NCBI GenBank assembly: GCA_013176395.1 | Contig: JABMLP010000027.1 | Span: 124,001 to 188,000 of the forward strand | Reading direction: 5' to 3' | Source: Venturia oleaginea | Taxonomy: Eukaryota; Ascomycota; Dothideomycetes; Venturiales; Venturiaceae | DNA length: 64,000 bases | In this document: piece by piece, positions 44,205 to 55,976 of the stretch | How the letters are laid out: every line of letters begins with the position of its first letter | How positions within the stretch are numbered: the first letter of the stretch is position 1 | The notes under the pieces: model-generated | Databases searched by the model: none | Seen by the model: only the letters and a program-made list of their open reading frames with translations | What the model was told of the DNA's origin: nothing | Program-made: the position numbers and the translations under genes

Positions 44205-44381
44205 CTGATCAGTGGTTGCAAGGCGACCACAGATTAGCAAGAATCCAATTTTCCGACAATTGTATGAAACTCCCGCACTGCAGGAGACTATTGTACAACC
44301 CACGAATCACGTATCGCACAACGGATACAATTCACTTAGATCTATTTGATCTAGAACAAATACGACATTGGAACCCGTACG

Positions 44382-47300
44382 ATGTCTCAACTACCAATCG
44401 GAGCATTCCAAGCGAGCAGTCCTACACCGGCAGGCCCGGCAGCCCCAAGGAAGTTCCAACCGAAAGGGAAAGAAATTGAGCTATTACAAGAGGAGAAGCC
44501 AGAAGAAGAACCAATACCTCTATTTACGGAGATCGCACAAGATACTGGAATCCCAATCAATATCCTAAAGAAGCACCTCAATCTACACAATTGGTGGGCA
44601 GATATCAACCCAGAAACGGAACCAGAGGAGGCAAACTTGACAACTTACCTTGTACGAAACTATATCGACGTAAAGCGGGCAGGAATTACGAAGAGGAATC
44701 TACTCGGAGAGCTGCGCGATGTTTGCTACGGATGGACAAATTATCAGTTTGGACAGATTAACAAACGTTTCATACGAATGTTGATTCAACTCTGTCAAGA
44801 CAGGCAAATTACAATCCGAGATGAGCCCGGCTGTACGGCTGCAAACCAGATGATGTATGTACTTGGGGACTCCATTCCACCAACACCCCGTATTGAGGAG
44901 AGTTTGGTGGAACAGCAGAACCCAACTACAGACGAATCTGTTAGGCTACGGCTACCGACAATAGAACATCCAGTTCGCGCAAAGCAGGAGTTGGTAGGAG
45001 AAACCCTATCAGGACTCTCCGTTCGACAGAAAGGAACTCTCTCTCCAGTGGTGGAAATGCCGAGATTTCAACCCCAGATTGAAGAGAGAACTCAATCCCA
45101 GAGACCTGAGAACGCAGTACGGCAACCTCAACACCAAACCCAACGTCCTCAATCCTCTTGGCCTACTGGCATACAACAGAAGAATTGGGAAAGAGGCCGT
45201 ACGAAGGAACTACCTCAATTTCAACTACCGAAGCAACAGCAGCAGCAGCCTCCCCAAGGTTGGTTTGTACAACCACAAGGAGGAGGAACCAGTGGAGGAG
45301 AAGGAAATGGCGGAGGGGGACTACCAGGCCTACCATTAGGTTCTGGTAGCTTTGCACAAGGTCCCCCAGACCCATTAGGAGGAGGATACAATTCTCAAGG
45401 CGGAGGATATTCAGGTGGAGGGGATGGAGGCTCGTACGGAGGACCAGGAGCACTACCAACAGGATTACCAGCAGGACCGCCAAGACCACCAGGACCGGAT
45501 CCGTACGAACTTCCCCCTACAAGATGGATCCCAAATGCCTTTATCGACCCTCGTGCGATCGCTGCTTTCTCAAAAATATGGAAAAAGGAGAGTTGCTACA
45601 CCGGTGAGCCGTACGACATTCTACAGGAGAAGGTGAAGCTGTTTATCACTCTCTGCAGGCGACTCCAGATCTATGAGAACCAGTACCATGCTGTCTTCCC
45701 CGACATTCTTACCGGACGTGCAGAGACATTTTACCTTGACCATATTGGACCAGATATGAGATGGGACCAGATCTATCGTGCGATGTATAACAAATTCAAT
45801 ACCAGCCAAAATCACGCAATCTACTACGCAGATTGGACAACAACCTCGTTCGCACGAACAAGATCTGAGAACCCTGATAAGCCACTTCCCGAAGTGCTCC
45901 AGATTATGCTAGATAAGCTCCAACTTGTCCAACGCGCAATGGGAGAACCGTACAAAGGCGAGATACACCTCAGTACAGCTGTTACCAAGGCATGCAAAGG
46001 CGTACGAGAGCTGGAATCCGCATTCCTACGCCCAAGCACATCGTGCGAGAACTTGTTTGCAGAGCTCCGGTCCGCCCTTCAACTCTATATAGATCGGAAA
46101 TCTACAAAGCAATTCTTTACAAGAGAAGGGCAACCCCAGCTACCACGGCCCTCGCACGAAGCAGATCAATTCTTCAATGACAGGAGATTCCGAGATAACA
46201 GTAAGCGAGGAACACCTACTCCGTCGTACAACAGAGGCCAGCAACAATGGCAGCCAAGAATAGATCCCCCGCATGAGGCGAATTCGGGACAGCAATCTTA
46301 TCAACAACCATGGCAGAGATCCAAGAAACCATGGCAACCTAAGCCATTTGCTCGCACGGGAGGGAAAGGTTGCTGGATCTGCAACAAACCAGAATGCCGT
46401 TCCTGGAAACATACACCTGAGGAGCAAGCTCGCACGAAGAAGCAGTTCTTTACGGCAGTAGATGAAGCTGACATGGAACTCCCAAATGACGAGGAAATCC
46501 GACAATTCATAGCCTCGTACGAAGGTACCTATGAACAGTTCCTAGCTTCCCAGGACGAGGAAGAAGACAAGGGACAACAAGTGGTTTCCTACCCAACCAC
46601 CGCTGCATTCTATCACCGTACAACAGGAGAGGATATCTACGGTCAGGGAGAACCGTCAGTACGTGCGGAACAGTTTATCCTTGAAAGCAAATATGCCAAA
46701 GCATACCAAGGTGAACTTTGGGACACAGGCGCCGCACGAGTCTCTACAGTTGGGAAATGTCAGGTTGAAGCATACCTCCGAGAGTTCCCTCGTACGAAGA
46801 TTGATTGGACACCTGGTAGTGCCCATATCTCGTTTGGAAGTGGACCACCTACTGCGGCAATTGGTACGATAGAAATGGAGAACCCTCTTGGCAAGATCAC
46901 CTACCACATCTTGGAGACAGACACTCCATTCCTCTTCTGCTTGGACGAAGGAGACAGGCTGAAAGCCTACTTCAACAATGTTAACAACACTATAGTACGA
47001 AAAGATGGATCTACAATCCCAGTCGTGCGAAAATGGGGACATCCTTTCTTCAATCTCAGCCAAAGAGAAGCCACATCATTCCTAACTGAGACTGAACTTA
47101 GGAGAGTCCACAAGAGATTTGGCCACCCTCGTACAGAACGTCTACACACTCTTCTCAAGCAAGCTGGCTATACGAATGTTGAAGAGTCCGTGCTAGAACA
47201 GATCCGGAAGGTGTGCCATCAATGTCAATCGCACGACCAGGCCCCAAGAAGATTCAAGTTCTCCATCCAGGATAACTGCGAGTTCAACTACGAAATTATT

Positions 47301-49855
47301 ATCGATGTAATGTACCTCGATGGTAAGCCAGTTCTCCATGTGATTGATGCAGCTACGTCTTTCCAGGCAGCTACCTTCCTGAAATCGATGTCTGCACGAG
47401 ACACCTGGGATGCTCTCTGCAAATGCTGGATCTATGTCTACCAAGGACCCCCAGACAACATTATACACGATCCAGGAACCAACTTTGCGTCCGAAGAATT
47501 CAGGAACTTCGCACGAATTGTTGGAACCTCGTGCGAAGAAATGCCTGTTGAAGCCCATCATGCTATAGGGAGATTGAGAGACAACATGGACCGCTAAGGA
47601 GGGCGTACAACATCCTTTTAGAGGAGATTGGCCATCGTACGGACAAAGAAATAATCCTCCAGATGGCAATCAAAGCTCTCAATGATACAGCAGGACCGAA
47701 TGGCATTGTTCCAACACTTCTTGTATTTGGAGCATACCCCAGAATCAACCAGGACTCACCACCATCTCAAGACATTGTCGCACGAGCTGAAGCAGTTCAA
47801 AAGGCTATGAAGGAGATCAGAAGTATTCGCGCAAAGGTTGAAGTTAACCGCGCAATCAATGCACGCAATGGACCAATGCTTCACCATATCCTCACCCTTC
47901 CATTGAGAAGTAAGGTAATGGTTTGGAGAGAGAAGAAAGGCTGGCGAGGCCCATACAAGATCGACGCCTTTGAAGGTAACAACGTGATACTTGCCCTTCC
48001 AAATGGACCAACGCAATTTCGTGCGACCCAAGTCAAGCCTTACTTTGAGGACATACTGGAAACACCTCCAGAGCCATCGTACGATAGCCCTAACGAGCTA
48101 GACTCACCACCAGGAAGCCCTCAACACCAAGAAGAAGCCCGTACAAATTCAATCCAAACCCAGAGCAGGAGCGGGAGATCAAACCAAGGCCAACTCCCTG
48201 GGTACCTGGAGGAAAGCATTGTCTACCTTTCTAAGAAGGAACAGGATGACCTTGCGCTTGCCGTACAACTAAGGCAAGACGGGATTATTACAACACCAGG
48301 TCCCCCATTCCAGGAATCAGATCTCAGCGAAGTTGATAACCTTATCAACCAAGATGTCTTTGAAATCATCTTGTACGATGAAAAGAAGCATGGGAAAGGA
48401 GAGATCTTTGGTACAAGGTTTGTCCATGAGGTAAAAGGAAAAGGGATCGCACCGTATGAGAAGTCAAGACTTGTCGTACAAGGATTTGGAGACAAAGGAA
48501 AGGAAGAAATTCTTACCCAATCGCCAACAATCCAAAGGATGAGCCAGAGATTCCTTCTTGCAATTGGACCTAACTTGATTTCCTACTTCAACGCCCAAGG
48601 AGAACTGCGAGATATTACCCAAGCTTACACCCAATCAAAGGACGAACTGGAGCGAAAGATCTTCGCACGACTCCCAAAGTAAATGAAACTGTTCTTTCCA
48701 AAAGGGACCCTCCTTCTCATCAAGAGACCCTTGTACGGATTGGCTGAATCAGGACTCTACTGGTTCAAAACCTACCACTCCCATCATGTTAAGAACCTGC
48801 AAATGAAAATCTCATCGTACGATCCATGCCTCCTTCACACAAACTCAGGACCTCAAGACTTTGGAATTACAGGACTTCAAACGGACGATACTTTCAGCTT
48901 TGCTACCCCAGAGTTCTCCCGGCGGGAAGAGGAAGAACTAAGCAGAGCAACTTTTCGTGCGAAAGGAAAGACAATTCTTGCAGAGGATCAACCTATTGAA
49001 TTCAATGGAGGGAGAATCCGCATAGAAGGACCTGATATTCTCTTTGAACAGAAAAACCAATCCGACCGACTTGAGTTAATTAACCCTCGCGCGAAGGATG
49101 CACAGCAGAGGTACGTCGAGCAACGTGCGAGAGGCGCATATATTGCTTCAACATGCCAACCCGAAGCATCGTACGACCTCTCTGTTGAAGCACAAATCAA
49201 GGAACCAACAGAGAAGGATATTGAGAAACTGAACACACGAATCCAGTGGCAGATGGACAACAAAAGACGAGGACTCAGATTCATCCCACTAGACTTCGCA
49301 CGATCAAAGCTGTACGCATTCACAGATGGATCATTTGCAAACAACCAAGATCTTAGCTCCCAGCTAGGTTTCCTTATTGTTCTCGCTGAAGAGGTCTATT
49401 GTACAGAAACTGAATTTGAGATCCAAGGCAACATTATCCACTGGAGCTCAACTAAATGCAAGAGAGTCACTCGAAGCGTGCTGGGAAGCGAATTGTACGG
49501 AATGACAACAGGATTTGACAACGCTATCGCTATTAGTACGACCCTCCAACAGGTTACAGCATCCCTCGGGCTCGCACGAATTCCCCTTGTCCTCTGCTCA
49601 GACTCTAAGTCGTTGTACGACTGCCTTGTAAAGCTCGGAACAACAACTGAGAAACGCCTCATGATTGATATTATGTCAATTCGAGAGTCGTACGAGAACA
49701 GGGAGATTTCCCAAATCCGCCGAATCAATGGGAAGGACAACCCAAGTGATGCCTTTACAAAAGGAAGCCCTAACGCTGCACTAGAGAAACTGATCTCTAC
49801 CAACAAGCTTACAGTGCAAATGGAAGCTTTTGTTGATAGATATGAGGATCTGTAG
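44382..49855 (+). pseudogene. copia gag-pol polyprotein, frameshifted and with a nonsense codon
   Basis: Frame one, 44382-47597: gag with Gln- and Gly-rich linker, a Cys/His knuckle (CWICNKPECRSWKH), protease triad region LWDTGAARVSTVG, integrase zinc site (HKRFGHPRTERLH, CHQCQSH) and integrase Asp residues (IIDVMYLDG, IIHDPGTNF). Near 47575, just where the integrase Glu is expected, a one-base loss shifts the frame. The second frame (open from before 47663 to 48682) holds the integrase C-terminus and early RT (LVVQGFGDKGKEEILTQSPT), ends in an in-frame TAA, and continues in the same frame 48683-49855 with the RT active site LQTDDTFSF and RNase H (AFTDGSFANN, SELYGM, CSDSKSLYDCL). The RT box has TDD where many relatives have VDD. 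Confidence 0.9.
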
Positions 49856-50029
49856 TACGCTAGTTGAACGAAGGAGAGTAGTTGTTGGTTTGAGTGATTT
49901 TATTGTTGGTTATTTAGGAAAGAATGAGTTGGAGAGTAGGAGGAAGGTCTGCATTATCGGGGCCACCTCTAGAGTCACATGGAGCGCAACACCATCACGA
50001 CTTGCATCACGACAAGAAAAGACTCCCAG

Positions 50030-50220
50030 TGTCGTATCCTTGGCACCGACAGGGGCGGTGCAATTTCTGCATCTCAAGGATACTTCAATGTTCGAAGAAG
50101 AACAAGAACAATCAAGAATACAAGAGACTTATCCATATATGTTTATTTCATTATCATTTCATTATCGTTACATTATCATTTCATTACTATTTCATACACG
50201 TGTACAAAGCCGATCCAACA
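50030..50220 (+). repeat. 3' LTR of the copia element
   Basis: 190 of 191 bases identical to the 5' LTR. Followed by the target duplication at 50221-50225. Confidence 0.95.
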
Positions 50221-50235
50221 CTATCCAAACTTGGT

Positions 50236-50351
50236 GAAGAGAACTCGGCTAAGACCTAACGTTCCGCAATACCGTTTGCGTTTGCAGTTACATCCATCCA
50301 AAAACACTAGAATATTGCGAAACGTTAGATCTTAGACCAGCTCTTCTCTTC
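50236..50351. repeat. Imperfect inverted repeat beside the copia element
   Basis: Left arm 50236-50270 (gaagagaactcggctaagac...) is complementary to right arm 50314-50351 with few mismatches and small gaps, around a 43-bp loop. It could form a long hairpin or be a MITE-like remnant; no target duplication was identified. Confidence 0.55.
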
Positions 50352-51179
50352 AAAAATTGAGTTTGTTTGCATCACTGTCGTCGTTTGCCGTCTCAACGAG
50401 TTTGCACATGCGCCTCACCCGTCCTTGCCCTATCCCGGTGGAAATCGTAGCTCGTTACTACTGTGTCGTCTACAGCGCCTTGTCTCTCTTATTGTTCATA
50501 CATGCATGCTCATGCAACCTCCTGTAGGTTTCTTCTCACGAGAAGGAAGCCTGCGAACGAAATCCAGATCATGGACGCAACCTAAACGACCGGCACGAGT
50601 GATCGTTCATTGGCGGCCCCTTCGTTCCACTGCCACCTGAGAATCACAAATGTGGCTGAACTGTTTAACGATTGGCGGCCCCTTCACCTTAGATTCTATC
50701 TGGTCTAGCCAGATGCAGCGGGATCTAGGATTTCCAATGACCGGTGAATGGAATGTGTCCGAGTGTGCCTAAGGACCTCATGGCTATTCGCATACTATGC
50801 CCAGCCTTCGGCCAACATTTCAATTAAAAGATTTGTTTATTTTGACTGTAATTAACTCTCTAAACCCCCGCCGCAAATGCCTGTGGACGAAAAACCAGTT
50901 GACTTCAAGCGAGTACACCACACGACACGCTGATTCAGGACGAAGCCCCAAAAAGAGAAGGAAAAAATCGAAGAAAGAGAATTAAATCAAAGCAGCGACC
51001 CCTCTGAAATGCCCTGAAGAAACACCGAGCTTCGAAAATGAACTCTTGCGAACATGCCTCCTTTTCTATGTCCGGGTATCCCAGGTATGTGCAAGCGAAG
51101 CTAACGTCTATAACAATGACAAAGTACCCTCATATCTAGCTAGGTCCCCTTAGCTGATGCCTCATCCGACAAATACAAC
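50352..51179. other. Intergenic, nothing recognised
   Basis: A short direct repeat (attggcggccccttc at 50610 and 50673) is present. No gene recognised. Confidence 0.4.
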
Positions 51180-52189
51180 TCACTTGCCACTTGGCCAACG
51201 ATCAAAATCACCAAGGCTGAGAACGAAAACGAGGAGAAGAGACACGATGATGGAGATACAAGCACCAAATAACATCCAAGAACGCTTAGAACTTACACTA
51301 GGGGCGACTAGCTGTGTGCCGGAGTGCGAAGTTGCGGGTCTTGTCTGGAACGATTGTTCAGCGACCGTGAAAACTGATGGTGGAGAAATCGGCAGAGCTG
51401 AGAAAACTGGCGATGAGGGTGAGGGTGCCACTTCAAAACCTGGTAGTTGAGGGACTATGTGATGCGTACGGTGGTGTGCGGTATACGGCCTCCAACATTT
51501 GTGGCAGATGTTCTCCGCAACACATTTCACGAGAAAGTTTCCAAAGCGTGGCTGGTGGGCGTCCGGCTGAGCCATGTCGGTCATTGCAGCTTGGACACGG
51601 TTCACTTGGCTTGAGGGTGGTCTGGGCCTCTCTAGTGTCGGACTGCCACTGGTCTCAGCCATGGTCTCACGACCAGCTTGGCTCGGATTCCATGGCACCT
51701 GACACGAGGCTCTAGTGTGTTGTGAACCAGATCGACGAGGTACCTCCAGCACCTGCACCTCACGATGAGGTTGCAGCGTTTTGGTTACTGTTAGATGCAA
51801 GCCGATGCTCGATATTCGCAAGTTTGCTGACCAGCTGTGCTTTCACTTACAGAATTCTTTGCCTTCCCTAAGTAAAAAGAGTCGTTGATCACGTCTTTCT
51901 TGAGCTTCTTGGGTTCTGATCCTCGAGGCTCTCTTAGCAACTCGTCGAACATCTCATCAAACGCTTTCACCGGTACGGCTACAACCTCCGCTGTCTTTCT
52001 TTCGTCCTCTTTGAGATGTCGAGGAAGGTGATGTCTAATGACACCATAGTGCATCTCTCTAGGTCTTGGAACCTTTTTTAGAAGGATCTTCTCTGCCTTC
52101 TCGATTTCCGACTTTGAAACGTCGACTAGGACTTCATTAGCACGTCTTCGTGTCGAAGTTAGATTCGAGTGTTCAGCGAGGTTTCTCAT
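51180..52189 (-). CDS. Hypothetical protein with C-terminal transmembrane helix (one or two genes)
   Basis: Exon A 52189-51848 reads IEKAEKILLKKVPRPREMHY and KDVINDSFYLGKAKN, ending at a good donor GTAAGT. A branch-like TCTAAC lies downstream, and an acceptor GTGCAG near 51772 would join in phase 0 to exon B, which runs to 51180 through LKAxx-free, Pro/Ser-rich sequence, a Cys pair (NICHKCWRPYTAHHRTHH) and a terminal transmembrane helix (MLFGACISIIVSLLLVFVLS). Alternatively exon B is a separate 160-residue gene starting at 51662 (MAETSGSPTLERPRPP). Neither part belongs to a family I recognise. Confidence 0.35.
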
Positions 52190-52611
52190 TCTCAGCGAAA
52201 AAATATGATATTATCTGTGCACAGGAACAAAGAGTCGTCCTCCCACTCATGACGTAGGGCGAGGCCGGTCGACAGGTCTTCGCAACCACATCAGAGTTGA
52301 TGGGGCGGTCGTATATGCCATGCTTGCGTAGACCTTCATTCGTCGCACCGATCATCGGCACATCCTTCCAAGCGCTCGTACAATCGGAGAAGGCAGGATC
52401 AGGGCTAATAGCATACCCTTGTGGTCGGGCACGGACTGAGTGGAGATGTCCATAGGCAATCTGATTGATCTGTTGCGCTCTACACAGATTGATTCAAACA
52501 GATAGTCGCAGAGAGCACGGTTTGTATGAAAGCGTTCGTCGGGGCAATGTCGCTGCTTTTGTTTGTAGTTTTGGAAGCAGAGCCGGACAACGAAGGTGGA
52601 CAACTATGTAT
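52190..52611. other. Region of fragmentary minus-strand coding-like sequence
   Basis: Short minus frames (52361-52173, 52603-52352) have protein-like stretches such as GATNEGLRKHGIYDRP but no continuous frame or splice sites. Possibly part of a decayed gene with the SET-like fragment. Confidence 0.3.
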
Positions 52612-52709
52612 AGACTGTGTGCTATTTGCAGACTGTGTGATATTTGCAGACTGTGTTCTATTTGCAGACTGTGTGCTATTTGCAGACTGTGTGCTATTTG
52701 CAGACTGTA
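52612..52709. repeat. 18-bp tandem repeat, about 5.4 copies
   Basis: Unit agactgtgtgctatttgc repeated with single-base variants (gctattt, gatattt, tctattt). Open in several frames on both strands. Confidence 0.95.
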
Positions 52710-52715
52710 TGCATG

Positions 52716-53009
52716 TTAGCACATCAAGAGAGGGGACAAGTCAGGATAGTTCTCGAGTCTTACAATCTTGTGTTGGGGTGGTTTTGGTGTCGCTCCCGGC
52801 GGTGGATCTGTAACGAACGGAAGCGTATCAAATCGCCCTTCTTTTGCGTGCGGTGAAAGAGTTATGCAAAGCCTTTGTGTTCGATCAGTCTTAGGAAGTG
52901 AAGTATTGGAGGTGGTTACGACAAGACCAAAGATGGGCTTTTCTTTCAGGAGGCGGGTTCCACGAGGAATGTCTTTGAGAGCAAAACAGGCGTTACGAGG
53001 ATAGGTCAT
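52716..53009 (-). pseudogene. SET-domain-like N-terminal fragment
   Basis: Minus frame of 97 residues beginning MTYPRNACFALKDIPRGTRL followed by LKEKPIF. The A-x-KDIPRGT-x-LLxEKPIF pattern is the first strand pair of fungal SET-domain proteins (lysine methyltransferase fold). The rest of a SET domain (NHSC and the C-terminal Tyr) is not found downstream, where the 18-bp tandem repeat begins instead. A truncated gene is inferred; an exon of a poorly conserved gene is possible. Confidence 0.45.
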
Positions 53010-54321
53010 AGCTTGGAGAGGCTGGGTACATTTGGGGCTGCGCAGACCTACGTATATAAAGAAGACAGCGGATATTTACAGGGAGCTAACCAAGCAACGA
53101 TAATAATAACCTGGACGAAAAATTTCGTATGCGAAGTGCTTCTATTTGAAAATAAGAAGCTGTGATCTCGTCGTCTCTGTTGGCTTTTTTTCACTATTAT
53201 GAAGACTTCGTGCAAACTTCAGCCTTCTCTTGCGTAATCAATAAAGTACGTGATCCGTGTGCTGCTGAGTCCAGGAGGCACTAGATTCCCTGGAGCTGAC
53301 TACTGGGCATTCTCTTGTTTCAGAATTTGGCGAACTCAAAAGCTGGAAAAGAATATGAACTCCGATATCCAGGCTTAAATTTGACGATTCTCAGAGTTCA
53401 GGTACAATTCGTCTGTGCTTCCTAGCAGTGTTATACTTGCCGCTGATATCATTCGTACTTCGTTGACAAGGGAGCGCTTCGCTTGAATCAGTTGTCACTG
53501 AAGCGTGGGGTATTTCCTGCCAATAGTCCCTTGTATTTCAGGGGCGGTCTCTTTCACAACGTGAAATACAGGATGATAACCGACCAGCGCAAGAAAGAAT
53601 CAGCACATTCGAAGGATCTGAAAATTGTCGCGTTGAAGGCGGAAAGCTGCCTAGGCAGTCTGCATTTTCTGTCCGTCTGCATTCAGAGGGCCGGCACCAT
53701 TTGAGCGAAGAATCAACGAAGAACGATAGTTCCGTGAAATCTTATGTTCCTGGCTCGAGGCACTCATTCCACGTCTTGATAGTTTGACAAGGCTATGGGT
53801 GAATGAAATCGTGTCAAACATTGACCCGCAGCTACCAGTCAAGCTCCACACTAGGAGTAGAATGCCTTTTTCCAGTCTCTTGGTGGATAGTTCTCGAATC
53901 GTCTATTTTGGGAATGGTACCAAGCAATCATGTTGAGCGGTGTCCAGATCACTGCAAGCTTGATGAAGCAAACGCCAGGAGGTGCCGGGGAAGTTTGCTA
54001 TTCACTGTTGGCAGAAGGCATGGAGTCTAGCAATAATATTGCCTCGCGATTGGCCAAACTGGGGACCGTGAGATAGCTTGTGATTGGATAGATGAACGTG
54101 TAAGAGTGGTGCTATCTCGATGATATAGAATCAGTATCAATGTCTTTTCTGAAAAGATTCTTGGGCTGGACTGTAGTGCCGCGGGTGATGTAGTACTTGT
54201 AAATTGATGGTATAGGGAGCCGCTTTCGTAGGAGAGTCCAACTTTCAAGCCTCCAACGCCAAACGGAAGTTATGATTCCCATACAACAACTACCAAAACA
54301 CCACAACCCCAATCCACAATC
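53010..54321. other. Intergenic, nothing recognised
   Basis: About 1.3 kb without coding signals. The last about 80 bp is the presumed Tvp23 leader. Confidence 0.4.
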
Positions 54322-55026
54322 ATGGAATCGGCTCAGCAAGAGCCACAGCAGGGCGATTTGAGCTGGCGCTTGAGCAGCCACCCCATTACCCTCCTCACCT
54401 TTCTGGGCTTTCGGACATGTGAGCTAGCCTTGATGCCACGCTTCAGGCAGCACAACTAACAATTGTATAGCAAGCTTACTCGTCTACATACTCGGCATGT
54501 GGTTCACTAAGAACTTTATCCTCGTCTTTATCCTAACCGTCGTCCTTCTCGCCTTCGACTTTTACTACCTCAAGAATATTGCTGGCCGGCGCCTGGTAGG
54601 ACTAAGATGGTGGAACGAAGTCAACCCCCAGACAGGAGACACACATTGGGTCTTTGAATCGGCAGATCCGGAGACGCGACCAATTAGTGCAACAGATAGA
54701 AGATTCTTCTGGTTGGCAGTGTATGCTCAGCCTGCTCTGTGGGTCCTTCTCGGTGTGGTTGCCATCATCAAGATAATTGGATTTATCGACTTCACACCTC
54801 TTTGGCTTACGCTTGTCGGTGAGTACCACAACTGGGAATTCAAAGGCAATCCACAGACCTAACTCTAGCAGTCATCGCTCTCCTTTTGACAGGCACCAAT
54901 ACCCTAGCCTTCTCCCGATGCGACAAGTTCGGTCAGGCAACTGGCATGGCCTCAAGTGCCATGTACTCTGGTGGGCTGGCGAGAAATGTGGCTACTGGAA
55001 TGATCAGCCGGTTCTTTGGCCGGTAA
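54322..55026 (+). CDS. TVP23: Golgi membrane protein Tvp23
   Basis: Exons 54322-54418, 54471-54818 and 54869-55026. Introns are GTGAGC...TATAG (branch AACTAAC) and GTGAGT...TCTAG (branch CTAAC-like). Phases fit; 200 residues, the usual length. The protein has the family start [20 protein letters not shown], four hydrophobic helices ([66 protein letters not shown]), the motif [16 protein letters not shown] and the end FSRCDKFG. Tvp23 is a tetraspanning protein of late Golgi membranes involved in vesicle trafficking with Yip-family partners. Intact. Confidence 0.93.
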
Positions 55027-55976
55027 CAGCGAGGTGTACGAGAAAGAGCATGGCATTTTGGGTTTCAAGAGTAGCACGATACCAATATCAGCGAATCAGT
55101 TTACACATATGCTACATCAAATAACGCTACGGTTCCCTCATTGATCGCCTTGAGTAATGTTTCCCTAAGGCATCCTAGATCCGAAACCTGATCATCTGTA
55201 CATGCGGCTGATCAGTAGCCTGACCGGTCAACGAGCGTCTCTGCAGCCTCTTTTCGCCTACACCTTTCCCCTCCCTGCTAACGCCGTCATTGTACCTCAG
55301 GAAAATGGTGTCTTTAGCACCTAGGGAGCGCATTCACCCTGCGGCAAAGGCGATGAAGACCGAGGTTGGGCAACATGCGCTTTTGGCGAAATCATACTCA
55401 GCCTCGTTCATATGCTCTCGCGGCTCCGATCTCGGTGGCCGGCCCCTTTGCGAACCTTAACCTTACCTCTTTGTTCTCACTTCGAATGATTCCATGGACA
55501 ATGGGTCTTGTTCTGCTGTACTAATATCAAGCTAGTGATGAACGGCTTAAAGAATGAGGGTTTCCATATTACCCAGCCACCATGGAAGAGAATATACGTT
55601 CTTACGAATATCAGGATTATAGATCCGCTACGCCTTTGCAACACCACATTCGTGCCTATCACGACATTTTTTCCCGCCCTTCGGAGGTCAGATGAGGGAT
55701 TAGTGACAACCTGGAATGAGGAAATGACGTCGATTCCACCAGCTTCTTTCCTATGTGCTACGTATCTTAGCCGATTCCATTCTGGCAAGCACAATCTCGG
55801 TTCATGAAGAGCTTTGCTCTAGCTCGCCTTGACTACCTCGGAAGAATCCGGGACCATGAAGGTGACCAACTTCAGGGCCCGAAACCCTGGAGAGAGGTCC
55901 ATCACGAAAGCTTGCGTAGCGTGGTGAAGGAGCCACGAAGTCCACTCATCACGCTGACGTTCAGAGTGCGTATCTT
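55027..55976. other. Intergenic, nothing recognised
   Basis: About 950 bp. Open frames on both strands are without domain or splice support. Confidence 0.4.

Larger units (their letters stand above)
44014..50220 (+). mobile_element. Ty1/copia-type LTR retrotransposon, recent insertion
   Basis: Two 191-bp LTRs (44014-44204, 50030-50220), both TG...CA, differ at one position (44094 G versus 50110 A) and are flanked by the perfect 5-bp duplication ctatc. Between them is a single gag-pol reading region in the order gag, protease, integrase, reverse transcriptase, RNase H, which is the copia order (integrase before RT). The reading region has one frameshift and one nonsense codon, so this copy is probably non-autonomous though young. 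No clear polypurine tract abuts the 3' LTR and the primer-binding site is uncertain. Confidence 0.95.

Noticed and set aside
49860..50029. Polypurine tract and primer-binding site of the copia element
   Set aside because: No purine run directly abuts the 3' LTR and the bases after the 5' LTR do not match a tRNA end I can name, so neither is annotated.
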